Source: Entomortierella parvispora
Taxonomy: Eukaryota; Mortierellomycota; Mortierellomycetes; Mortierellales; Mortierellaceae
DNA length: 64,000 bases
Assembly (NCBI GenBank): GCA_963573315.1
Contig: OY752141.1
Coordinates: 558,001-622,000 of the forward strand
Direction: 5' to 3'
Shown in pieces: positions 35,612 through 47,300 of the stretch (within the stretch, counting starts at the first letter, position 1; the number at the start of each line of letters is the position of its first letter). The notes beneath the pieces were generated by a model. The model did not search any database. It was not told the origin of the DNA and saw nothing but the letters and a program-made list of their open reading frames with translations. The translations under genes were made by a program, and so were the position numbers.

Positions 35612-37500
35612 TGTGAAGAAGAAATGAGAGTGTTTAGAGGTAGGGAGGAGGATAGAAGAGACGAGAGGGGGCGGGGAATGGAGAAGAAATGAAATGAATT
35701 GCGAGACGAAATGAATTTATCTGCAATGGGGAATGAGAAGGAGAGGCGGGAGAGACGAAAAGTAAAGAAGAGAAGTGTAAAAGTGGGGTAGCGGCGGTTA
35801 TATATAAGAGGAAAAGAAAACGCTTCTTTGGCGTGGACAGACCTTTCTTATATCAAGACCCGCCAACAAGGGTAGTTCCAACCCGCAACAGCGACAACCG
35901 AAGAATTCTCTGAAGTTCTCTTTGGGGATCCCTATTGGGCCCACGGTCCCCACCTCGAGAACAGGAGACCATGGTGTGGATCTGTTCATGTGGATCAGAC
36001 AGCAATTGCTCAGCTAACGGATTGTCTTTATCTCTGCTCGCTCGTCATGTTGTTGATCCCTGTCTGTCTCTATCTTTGGTCCACTTTCATCCTCCGAGCA
36101 TTGATGACACCGCCTTGAACGCACGCACACACCACCCTTCCTCTCTTCTCACCTTTTTGCTCACCACCCATTCTTTTTGCTTTTTCTTTTGAGTTTTTTT
36201 TTTATCTTGAGTTTTCTGTGCGTCTTTTGTAACCCAGCTCGGTGCCGCGCGGGTGGGATTCGGATAACTGGACGAGGGAAGGGGGAGGCAAAGAGGCAGA
36301 TCAACCAACCAACGATAACCTGCAACGCAAACGTCTGTGGGTTGACGTGTGTGCTCATTCCTCTCTCCACTTTCTCCACTCGCGCTCGGATGTTATCTTA
36401 TCTCGGATTGCCAGCCTGCTCTATACTTTCGAGCCAATTCGGAAACAGGACAATCTGCCATTTGCCCGTTGTCTTCTTTGTCCTTTTTCTTCCCTTTTTT
36501 TTTTTTTTTTTTTTTTAGCACTACGGGTACAATAGCCGACTCTTTCTCTCTCTCTCTCTTTCTTTTTGGTCAAACGTTGTTGAATTTTGTCACTGTTGGT
36601 TTTCACGGACAGCCCAACCCAGCGCGATCCCAATCTTGATTGTCGTTTCCTCTCAGGAACCATGGTCGGCCGAGGTCTTGCAGGCACATCACCCAGGACA
36701 GACATAAACTGAGCGGTGTCAGTCAGATCGAGTTGTCTTGGAGTCAATCAAACCAAGGCCAGTCAACACAACGGTTGAGTGACACCCGCCCTCCAGCAGA
36801 ATGAGACCGAAACACTGACCAGTGAACAAATGAAATGGGGAATAATGGAAAAGCTTGGGCCATACCCCACAAAAGAACACAAAAAAAAGTAAATAAATAT
36901 GACTGATGGGATTGACCCTGAAATGGTAGAAGATCGATCCTCCTCCTCCTTCGTCCTCTCGATTCCAAGTCAACCTCGACTGATCAGGATCGGGCCATCC
37001 AGAACGAAAAGAGAAAGGAGCAAACAAGGCCTAAATTTCAGGTCGCGAGTGGTCAGACCCTGGGTAGACGTCCCGTCCACTGCGCCTTGTCTTTTTTTCT
37101 ATCTGTTGCTCTTCTCCGCACCTTGTCCTGTCATGGAGTATCACACTTTGATGATAAGATAGCACGCCCAGCATTGGTCATGGAAAGATTGGCCCAGTGA
37201 AAGCTGCAGCCCCCTTTTTAGGTAGTTGAGATCTGATAAAAGCGAGGCAGGGGAGCAAAAGAGAATCGTTGGAACTGCCGTTCCTCACTATGGAGCACGC
37301 TTTCTTTGAATCTGTACCCGTCCTCCTTATTTGCAACTCAGTGTGCATATATTAAAGACGAACAAAGGACTGTTCCCTTCTTTTGAAGGCAAAGTCCCCA
37401 ATGAACACGGCAAGATGTTGTTAGTGCATGTAAAACTGCGTCGCTCCATCGTCGCGTAATACAAAATCGCCTTTGTTTATTATTGGCAACTGGCATGCCT
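35612..37500. other. intergenic DNA between PRP4 and glycogen synthase
   Basis: Holds the glycogen synthase promoter on the left and the PRP4 3' flank on the right. A T run of about 19 bases lies near 36498-36516, followed by (CT)n. Short open frames around 36900-37160 have no recognisable product. Confidence 0.55.
35798..35808 (-). promoter_or_regulatory. TATA box of the glycogen synthase gene
   Basis: CTTATATATAA on the minus strand lies about 190 bp upstream of the start codon at 35611, with a purine-rich leader on the plus strand between them. Confidence 0.55.
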
Positions 37501-40481
37501 CTACTTGGTCTGCTTAATAAACGGGTGTGCCAAGGCCTCTAGCGGTGTGATACGATGCTCTGGGTTCAAATGCAGACAGCGATCTAGCAGATTGATAAAG
37601 TGGTTCACCTGAATCACATCCGCCGGTGCCATATCCGCGGTGTATGGCATCAGTCTAGACTTGAGGTCCTTGGTCGGTTTGGAAATCTGGATTTTGCGGA
37701 TCACATCCTTCTTCGTCACCTTCTCCACCTCCACCGACAAGAAGTTGCAATCCTCGTCAAAATGATTCAAATAGAATTCACCTTTGCGGATCATTTTTTT
37801 GGAAAATGGTCCCTTCAGGTCCATCATCATCTTCAACATCTGATTGTTGGTCTTGCCCGAAAACAAAAACTTTCCAGTAAAGATCTCGTAAAGCGAACAG
37901 CCGATCGACCACATATCCAGAGCCGTGTCGTAGGGCATGCCAAGAATAATTTCTGGAGCACGGTAGAAGCGACTGACCAAGTAAGGCGTGATCTCGTTCT
38001 CAGACGTGTCCGAGGCCGATCCTAAATCGCACAGCTTGAGGACGTTCTTGGACTCGTTCACCAAAATGTTGTCGGGTTTGATATCCGCATGCATGATCTC
38101 GCATTTCTTGAGAAGCGACAACGCAAGGAAGAGCTGCTGAGCATAGATTCTGACAGCACTGATGCTCAGACCAACGTTCTTGCCAAACTTTTTAAGGACC
38201 TCGCGCAAGTTCATCGCCAGTGACTCGAATACAAGGCACAAATGTCCACGGTGGTCAAAGTGTCGCAAAAGACGGATGATGTGCTTCCGATTATGAGGGT
38301 CGTTATCCATGAGACGTTGCAGAATATCCAGCTCCTTCTTTCCAGCTTTGTACATGGTCTCGTTGTTTCTCAAAATCTTGATAGCCACCTCTGTACCGCC
38401 TGTTTGGTCGACTGCCTTTACGACAGATGAGAACACTCCCTTGCCCAAAATACTCGTCACCAAGTAGCGTCCATCCAACAGCTCCCCTGGTCCAAAGCCT
38501 AAAGTTTGAAGACAGATGTCCGGAGTAATTAGTAAAATGTATCGCAGTATGTCATTTAAACAGTCAATAATGTAACTGTATGGAACGTACGGTAGTATCC
38601 TTCAGAGTCATCCCAGTTGTCAACGAGCATAGGATTGTAGTCGCCAGTTGGAGCGGCGGCGGCCACCTTCTTAGGGGCGATGGCCTCTGGTCCCAGGTTG
38701 AACATATCGTCGTCCAGGTCCCCAAACATATCAAGTTCGTCAGGGTCACTCGTGGGTTTCTTGATATCTGTAGGCAAAGTCGGGGCGGCCTCTTGGTAGT
38801 CGGCTGCAGACATATCCTGTTCTGTGTCAGTACCACCAACAACATGCTCGCTCCTGTCTTTTAGTTTCAGGAGAGCAATGTCGCTTGCAGATTTGCCGGA
38901 CGTCATCAGTGAGCGGTGTAGGGGTCTATCCTCCATAGCACTGGAGGGCGTTCCTGGCTGACTTTCTTCTGATGAATCGAGGGTCATATCTTGGCCCACA
39001 AGAGGATCAACGGTGGGTATTGTAGACGCTGTTGAGGGTGCACTCTGCTCTTGAGGAGTAGACGGAAGAGGGGTGGTAGCCGCTGGCGTCGTGGGCGCGG
39101 ATGATGTTGGTGTCGATGGGTTGGCTGTTTTTTTCAGGCGGTCCAATAGCTCCTGTCGCTTCTTACGCCTTTCCTCTAATAATGTAGCTTCGTCTTTTTC
39201 CTCTTCAATCAGAATTGGTATATCGACTTCCGGCTCTTCTACTTTCGGCGCCACAGACTTTGCTTCAAGTACAGTGTTAGCTCTGTCACTTTTGGATACA
39301 ACTGGCGCAGGTGAATTTACACTGACAGGAGCTTTGATCTCTGCGGCTCTGGTGGTCAATTCAGACTGAGAATGAGCGCTATATCCGAAAAGGAGAGTAG
39401 ATAATATTAGTGAGCGTTTTCAAGATGTGAAGTTGTTATGAAAACCATGGCCTTGGCCAGTGAAGCAAGAAATACCTTGTAGATTTCGATGATTTTTGCT
39501 CTAGACTCTCCTTTGACTTTTGTTCCGGCAGACCATCCCGTTTGCTATGGCTATCTTCCCTGCGATGGGTACGATCGCGAGAGTACCTTTCTAGTTCCTG
39601 TTCAAAGCTCTTGTCTGATCTGTCGTTATAGTGCCTTCCTGAGGTCATGATAGGGTGCGATGACTTATAATCCTTGTCCCTAGATGATCTTGAAGACCTT
39701 TCCCGGTCGTAATCACTCCTATCTGAATAGCCCCGGTCCCTTGAGCGTTCTCTTGAGCGTCTTCTGTCATCCCTATAAAAGAGCGCAGCTAAAGTCAGTA
39801 TGCCCCTCGTTATACCTTCACTGAGATAATAATAGCCGTCCTTTTTCCAAATCATTACCTGCGAGAGGAAAGCGATGATCGAGGGCTTGGACTTCTTCTA
39901 GAGCGGCTGCTACCATAATAGCTGGAGCGACTTTCGTACCTTCCTGGAGACTCTCTGCGGCGGCTGCGCGATGACTCATCTACATCTCTACTTTGGGAAC
40001 GTCTTTCATCTCGACGAGAAGCGCCAGAGGTGCTACGATGGTCTGAAGATGCGGTAGACCTAGCTGGGCTAGCTGGTGCCATATCAGTATCCTTGTCGGA
40101 ACGGGGAGAGCCAGTGATGTCTCCAATATGAATAGCGCTTAAACCTTCAGAAGGACTGGAGCGAGAAGAGGAAGGGGCTGCATGATCCAGTTTCCGGATT
40201 TTTGCGGGTGAGTTGGAAGTACGCAGCGACGACGAAGACGAGGCAAGTTCACGAATGCTATTCTTAACCTGATGCTCCTGCTCATCTCGACCATCCTCAG
40301 CGTCACCTCCTCGCCTCTTGGTTCCATTCGTAGACGCATCAGCGCGATCCAATGTCCTTGCAGGGGTAGCTGTCGTTGTTGTTGCGGCTCCATTCAAGGG
40401 GTTCTGGTTGGGAGTATCCAGCTCGACGATCTCGCCCTCCTCAGCCTCCAAGAGGTCATTCTGCATAGGTGAAGGAGACAT
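37501..40481 (-). CDS. PRP4: Prp4 (PRPF4B-type) pre-mRNA splicing kinase
   Basis: Nuclear serine/threonine kinase that phosphorylates tri-snRNP proteins during spliceosome activation. Exons 39859-40481, 39476-39772, 38591-39378 and 37501-38498 join in phase to 901 aa. The N-terminal third is Arg/Ser/Asp-rich (RS domain: RSRERSRDRG), then a Thr/Pro-rich linker and the acidic DNWDDSEGYYRFGPGELLDGRY entry to the kinase. The kinase domain is about 576-896: GKGVFSSVV glycine loop, VAIKILR with the ATP Lys, IMHADIKPDNILVN with the HAD form typical of this family, CDLGSAS, PYLVSRFYRAPEI activation loop. The DFG Phe is Leu here (DLG). The gene that helps splicing is itself split by three introns. The start is the first in-frame ATG (MSPSPMQND). 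Confidence 0.95.
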
Positions 40482-41620
40482 AATCAAATGGCTAATGAGC
40501 AAGACGATTCGACTTTACACAACAGTTGCAGATTCAGAATGCAGGCGCAGCCTATACTGGTGTAAACGAGGATGATGGTGGTGGAGGTGGTGTTGTGGTA
40601 AAGAGGGTGAAAGTATCTGGGATTGGAGAACGAGTGTGGGCTTGATAGAAAGTCTGCCGTGTGGTGTGTGTGCGAGCGCGATTGCAACAGGGCGAAAAAA
40701 AGGTCAACGTGAATGACATGCATGCATGCATGTCCCGCTGACTAAAATAGAACATGATGATGTATAGAAGAATATTTAATCGTAGTTGTTGCGTGGTTGG
40801 TCACGTGCAACCGCTCGCAAAGGTTTTTCCAGCGTCAGTGCCCCTGGCCAACGACGCTGTAATGACAAATGGGCTCCCAAAGGCCTGGTCCGCGTCCTGA
40901 CAGCAAAACGAAGTCCAAAGAATAAGCGAAAGGTGTATTATAACTCCAGTAGAACTATCCCTCAACTGTCAGGTGTGGTTCTGTTTCTACATCTCGCAGC
41001 TCAAGCCAACCTTCATTCAATTGCCCTGAATCACACTCGCACTGGCCGCGACTAGTGCAAGGATAGGGGTGCCTGTTCTTGTCACAGGTTGTGCGGCTGT
41101 ACACATACAGTACAGTAGTCCACTTCTAGTCCAGAACAGGCCCCCACACAAATCCACTCGACCTCAGCTTTACCAAAGGAAGGAACCCGTTCAAAAAATG
41201 ATTGCTCTCAAACAACCCACAAAAGACAAATGAGGTATGAGAACAAAGTCTTGTCTCGAACGACTAGCACCCTATCCTAAACTTACCACCAATCCGATCG
41301 TTTTTTGGACCTTTTTATCCGGCAACGGCTGCATTCCTCAGCTGCCTACGCCCCCCATTCCGTTTAAATTGCTCTGTTGATGCAGGTCCGACAGAGGGAC
41401 CGAGAAAGGCAGTGCTGAGCTAGGGTACGTTGCCTACCAATAAATACCTCCGGTTCCAGTGCTTCCCCCCTTTTTTTTCTCTATCGCTCTTCACGTTAAC
41501 GGCCTTCCCCACCCACCAACACCCCTTCCACTGCAATTCCTTGCAACCCTCCTATCTACCTATCCCTACCGCCTCTCTCATACACCCTTCCCCCTCCCTC
41601 CACACACTACTCCTATCAAA
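40482..41620. other. divergent promoter region of PRP4 and the second barrel gene
   Basis: Intergenic DNA that contains a 20-bp palindrome (40715-40734) and a CACGTG motif near 40801. The last 130 bp before 41621 are C/T-rich, a typical fungal leader. Confidence 0.6.
40715..40734. other. 20-bp perfect palindrome built on (ATGC)n
   Basis: GACATGCATGCATGCATGTC reads the same on both strands with no spacer. It lies 234 bp upstream of the PRP4 start codon. It could be a dimeric protein-binding site or a chance expansion of ATGC units. Confidence 0.85.
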
Positions 41621-42370
41621 ATGAAGTTCTCTCAGCTTTCCGTCCTTCTCATGGCCATGATTGTTGCCGTTGTCTCCGTCGTTGAGGCTAGCGACTACAA
41701 GGGCGAGCACGGCGCCACCAACACTGTCCGCTGGGGCAAGAAGATCAAGGGTGTCAGCACCTGGTTCAACGGAGCCGATTTGAAGGGCGTAAGTAAATGA
41801 GTTCGCTTTACTACCTGTATTTCTCGCGATGAAAGGAGAATTGTTCTAGCGAGGGACGCCAAGAATGCCTTTTGAAACGGCCGGAAGATGTTCTTTTGGA
41901 CAGCCGCCGCCTAACAAACAAGCAGCTACTCGTGCCCTTTTTTTAATTAATCTCCGAGATATTTTCCAGAGTTTGTTGCCGATACTAACTCCTTCCTCCT
42001 CTTTGGGTAAATCCTTGAATGTTGGACAATATAGGCCGCTTGCTATGGCGATTTGGAGGGTGACTCCAACGTCAACGCTGAAGACAGCTGGCACATTGGT
42101 GCTGTCCCCATGAGATTCTACAAGGATGGTGAGAAGGCTGCCTGCTTCGAGTGCGCCAAGATCACTGTCGGTAAACGCTCCGTCATTATCCGTGTCATCG
42201 ACGATTGCGCTGGCTGTGCCCCCAACCAGATTGATTTGACCGCTTCCGCTTTCAAGTGCTTGGCTCCCCTTTCCCAGGGTGTGGTTAACCACGTCTATGA
42301 GTTTGTCCGCTGCCCTTCTTCCGGCAGCTCTTTGAAGTGGCCCAAGTCCCCCAAGCCCAAGAGCAACTAA
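41621..42370 (+). CDS. secreted double-psi beta-barrel (expansin/barwin-like) protein
   Basis: Exons 41621-41788 and 42035-42370 join in phase to 167 aa. A signal peptide covers about residues 1-23 (MKFSQLSVLLMAMIVAVVSVVEA). The barrel domain follows directly, with no Ser/Thr linker: VSTWFNGADLKGAACYGDL, then FECAKITVGKRSVIIRVIDDCAGCAPNQIDLTASAF, which carries the V-x-D-x-C-x-x-C and DLTxxAF motifs of RlpA/expansin-like folds. Six cysteines suggest disulfides. A basic Lys/Pro tail (WPKSPKPKSN) ends the protein. It lies 2 kb upstream of, and on the same strand as, the glucan synthase, in line with a cell-wall role, but the two are separate transcription units. The substrate is unknown. Confidence 0.87.
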
Positions 42371-44351
42371 AGAAAAAAAATGGCCTTGAAAAAAAATTTG
42401 GGTGACCTTCTCCCTCCCTTTTTTTCATTTTTCTTTTTTTTCTGTCACTGCCTTGAGTTGACTTGAAGTCTGAGTCGGGAGCTGGTTCTTCCTCCACAAT
42501 TTCATTAAACTCGCACTCTGTTGCAGCACCCAATAAAAAAACTCTCTACAGTTGGAGTTTCTTCAACAGCAGAAATGCAAGTCTTCGATTGAGTTTGGAG
42601 GAACAACCCTTGAATATTGTTTTTCCTTGTTACGTGTAGGACGGATGTCATTGGGAAATAAGTTAATTAGCAAAGACTGCCCACTGCCGTGTCCGACAAC
42701 AAGAAGACTCGCGGAGAATAATCCATGTTCTCGACGTTTTCACGAGCCCCACGGGTTTCCGTCCCATTCTGATTCTGATTTCTGATTCAAGTAAAGTTTT
42801 TTTTTTTTTTTTTTTTTTTTTTCAGGAACAAGAAACCATGAGTGCCACCGAGCAATTGTTTGTAACGGTCAGCACCTGATTTCGTCAAACACAACAAAGA
42901 CGAGGTGCAGCCTTGGATGCGGAAGTGCCAGTGCCATAGTCGCAAAAAAATGCTGAGGCGAAGAAAGAACAAGATTTGCGATCTGTCTTTTTTTTTTTTC
43001 TTTATGTGTCTGATTCCGAGAAACAGGCTGCATGTTTTACAAACAATTGAGCATCGACCTCCTGAAGAAAGATGTCTCGTTCCTCCTGGCGAAGTTGACT
43101 CCACAATTGAAGGGCTGAAGGGGGCGATTTCTGTTCCGAACAAAGAAGCGGTGGCTACACGGAGGAGACGGAGCGAGAGGACGTCGGGGAAATTAAGGAG
43201 TTAACAAAGACGTTCCTCTGGATTGGAATCTTGTCACAGGCAGCTTGGCAGATCATGATCCACCCACTTTACTCCCCTTCAGAAAACTCCGGATTCAGGT
43301 TGTTTCGAGATAACATTCAGAAAAAGGACACAAAAGAAAGATGAAGCAGAAGTCGAGTGCACTAGGCAGGAGAGAATAGCTCTGCGATATATTGGGTGAG
43401 AGGGAAATGTGCAAGGACCAACTTCTCCTTCCGAGGACGGTAAGAACGAACGAGAACACGCGCACAAGAGAAGGGTCTTGGTCAATGGTGCCCCTTCTCA
43501 ATTGTCCATACGGTATAGACAGATAGAGGCAAAGGCCGCGGACGGATGTCGAAAGGATCAGTTGCCTGGGTTGAACGAGGTAAACACTACAAAATCTCCA
43601 TTACCTCATGCAAACAGCTCTCTTTCGTTTCCTGAGAACAAAAAGCAACATCTCTTTCTCTCGCCTTCTTTTCTCCCAGTCTATCTTTTCTTCTTCTTTT
43701 CTCCCAGTCTATCTTTTCTTCTTCTTTTCTCCTCTCTTAACTCTTCTCCTTTTCTTCTCATTCCTCTTTTCCCGATCCTCCTCTTCTTCACCTGCAACTG
43801 ACTCCCTTGCATGTGCACCATATTTTTTTTTTAATTTTTTGATTCATTACACAGCCCAGGGCCAAGCAACACTAAATAGTTCCAGTCCCTGAATCCAGGC
43901 ACACCTATCAAATCCGCGCATTCATCCTAGGATTTGCCCTCCACTCCTTTTCCGAATTAACATTACTCTCTGCACATCTCACATCTTTAATTCCAAGGTA
44001 TTCAAAGAAAAACGCCAGCTTGCGCATCCCTGGACAGAGTGAGCCACTTGCGGTTATATATACTCCATACCAGCTTTTGGGCACCAAAGGAACATTAAGA
44101 GCCCCAGGATACGAACACGGTGCAAACTCGGATCACGACAACAACCAACAATCTGGATCTTGTTATATCTGAGAGCAGTCCAATAGTGCAAAACAAAAGA
44201 TAGGGAGAGAGAGCGAAGAAAAAACTCACAGACCATCTTTTTACTTCTTCGTTGCCATAGTCTGAATACAACAATCGCATCGTCATCCCAACACTTGAGC
44301 TGGACAGAAACAACGAGCAATACAACAAAGTAGAAAGAAGAAAAGCTGAAG
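42371..44351. other. intergenic DNA upstream of the glucan synthase
   Basis: No gene is recognised. It has a T run of about 25 bases near 42797-42822, a T run near 42988-42999 and a 28-bp pyrimidine tandem repeat at 43665-43732. The glucan synthase promoter should be in the right half. Confidence 0.55.
43665..43732. repeat. 28-bp pyrimidine tandem repeat, about 2.4 copies
   Basis: Two identical-looking units at 43665-43692 and 43693-43720, with the core CTTCTTTTCTCCCAGTCTAT, followed by a partial third. All bases but one or two per unit are pyrimidines. It lies about 620 bp upstream of the glucan synthase start. Confidence 0.85.
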
Positions 44352-47300
44352 ATGAATAACACGTCAGACCAGGATCAGGCGTCGTCATCCGCGCGTGCCT
44401 CCCCTGCCATGAGAAGACAGGGTCGACCTACTTTTCCACCACAGGAATTTCAGCAGCAGCAACAGTCCTATCACCACGAATACCCAGCCGGCTCTATACA
44501 CCAGCGGATGTCCCCCCCAATGTCTAGTCTGCCTACGAGTTTACAGCACGCCCCGTCAGCGTACAATGAGGCAAACATGCAAGCTCCATTTCACGCACAC
44601 CTGTCGCCCTCGCATCCCCACCACAACGTCCAGCAACACGAGCAGCAGCGATACTCGTACGCTTTAGATCCCAACTTTGATTCAGAAGAAGTACGCCGAG
44701 GGACCATGTTGTCATCACACTCACACAGTCTCTCGGTTCACCCGCCTCCGAGTTCTCGCTCAATTGAAGGTAAGGTGTCCTGAGCTCGATTCATTTTTTT
44801 TATTGTTATTCTTTCGAAAGGAGGAAGAAAAAACTCATAGGAAAGATGTGTTACCGACATGTAGATCACAGAGAGGTGCGCTACCGCGATTCAGAGACGT
44901 ACAGCGAGGGTTATTCCTCCCGTTCTGATAACTTTCGGTCTTCGCCGAACGCAGGTTCAGAAATTGACCTTTTTGGACCCCTTCGCGGCCCTGATGATGG
45001 CCGCTATACGGGTTACGCTCCTTCTTCGGATGCTTTGCTGTCATTGCTCGAGAACAAGAGAGGTCAGCCCGTAGGACAGCAGTATCAGTACGATCATCTA
45101 AATTCCGGCAGCGACTATAGGAACAGTCATGTTCCTACAAACCCATATCCAGCCTGGACCATTGAGAAGCAAGTCCCTATCACGAAGGAGGAGATTGAAG
45201 GGATCATGCTTGACCTGACCCGGAAATTCGGATTCCAGCAAGACAACATGAGAAACCAGTTTGAGGCGTACATGACCATGCTTGATTCCAGAGCCTCTCG
45301 AATGAGCCCTGTCCAGGCCTTGACGACCCTGCACTCTGATTATATCGGTGGTGAGCACGCCAATTACCGCAAGTGGTACTTTGCAGCCCAGCTCGACTTG
45401 GACGATCATATGGGATACCATTCTGCCCCAGGCAAGGACAAGAAGGTGAATCGGAACTCTATGGCACCTCAACCAGGAGCTGTCAATGTGGAGGCGCACG
45501 AAAACCTGGCGATGGCAGAGGAGCACTGGAAATCAAGGATGAATCAGATGTCCCATTTCGATCGCGCTCGCCAAGTGGCTCTTTACATGTTGCTTTGGGG
45601 TGAAGCCTCTCAGATCCGATTCTTGCCAGAGTGCCTGTGCTTCATTTACAAGTGTGCCGAGGACTATTACACGTCTCAGGAGTGCCAGCAAATGGTGAAC
45701 CCTGTTCCCGAGGGGGAATACCTGAGCACCGTTGTCTCACCACTCTACAGATTCATCAGGGATCAGTCCTATGAGGTTCAAGGTGGCAAGTACGTGAAGC
45801 GTGAGCGGGATCACAATGCTGTGATCGGATATGACGATATCAACCAGGCATTCTGGAGTCCTGAAGGCATCGAACGAATCCAACTCGATAACAAGACGCG
45901 GCTGGTTGATGTGCATATTGCAAAGCGTTGGACTGTACTGAGTCAAGTCAATTGGGAGTCAGCTTTTCGCAAGACTTATATCGAAAAACGGACATGGCTG
46001 CATCTTGCTGTCAACTTCACTCGCATCTGGATCATCCATGTCGTCTCTTTCTGGTACTTTACCGCCTACAACGCGCCTTTCTTGTACATGGATGAGGAGG
46101 TTGACGATGTGGGTGTGCAATGGTCGGTGACGGCTCTCGGAGGAGCCATTGCCACCTTGTTCATGCTTCTAGGGGTCTTTTGCGAATTCCTGTTCATTCC
46201 GCTCACCTGGTCTAACTCGTCAATGCTGATTCGACGCCTGATCATCCTCACCTTGGTCTTTGCGGTGAACGCAAGCCCCTCCGTCTACGTTTGCTTCTTC
46301 AGTCGTGTGGGAACAGCATCCAAGGTTGTAGGAATTGCCCAGTTCATCATTTCATTGATCACCACCTTGGTGTTCGCCATTGTTCCTTCGAACCAGCTCT
46401 TTGGAGGAGGCTCAAAGACCACTCGCAAGAACCTCGCTTCTCAAACCTTTACTGCCTCGTTCCCCAAACTCAACCGATCTGATCGCGCCCTGTCTTTCTT
46501 CCTTTGGACTTTGGTGTTTGCCTGCAAGTTGGTTGAATCATATTTTTTCTTGGCCCGGTCTTTCAAGGATCCCCTCAAGGCGTTGTATGCTGAGCGTATC
46601 CCGAACTGCAAGGACAAGTACATCGGGCAGTGGCTCTGCACGATCATGCCTGTTTTCACTGTCGTCATCATGTTCTTTGTTGATCTCAGCCTGTTCTTCT
46701 TGGACACGTATCTGTGGTATGTGATCTGGAATACTGTCTTCTCGGTCTTCCAGTCGTTTAAACTCGGCATCTCGATCTGGACTCCCTGGCGCAATATCTT
46801 TTCCCGGTTGCCCAAGCGTATCTACGCGAAGCTGTTGGCTACTGCCGATATGGATGTCAAGTACAAACCCAAAGTCCTTTGCTCCCAGGTTTGGAACGCG
46901 ATCGTCATTTCCATGTACCGAGAGCACCTTTTGTCGATCGAACATGTCCAGCGACTCTTATACCAGCAAGTCCCCTCTGAAAAGAATGAGCAAAAGCGCA
47001 CGCTGAAGGCACCAACGTTCTTTGTGGCCCAGGAGGATGCTTCCCTACAAGCCGAGTTCTATCCTCAGCATTCCGAAGCCGAGCGTCGCATCACCTTCTT
47101 TGCTCAGTCATTGTCGACACCCATCCCTGAGCCATTACCTGTGGACCAGATGCCAACTTTCACTGTACTCGTCCCCCATTACTCTGAAAAGACTCTTTTG
47201 TCCCTTCGCGAGATCATTAGGGAAGAGGATCAAAACACAAGAGTGACCCTGCTTGAATACTTGAAGCAGCTCCACCCTGTCGAGTGGGACAACTTTGTGA

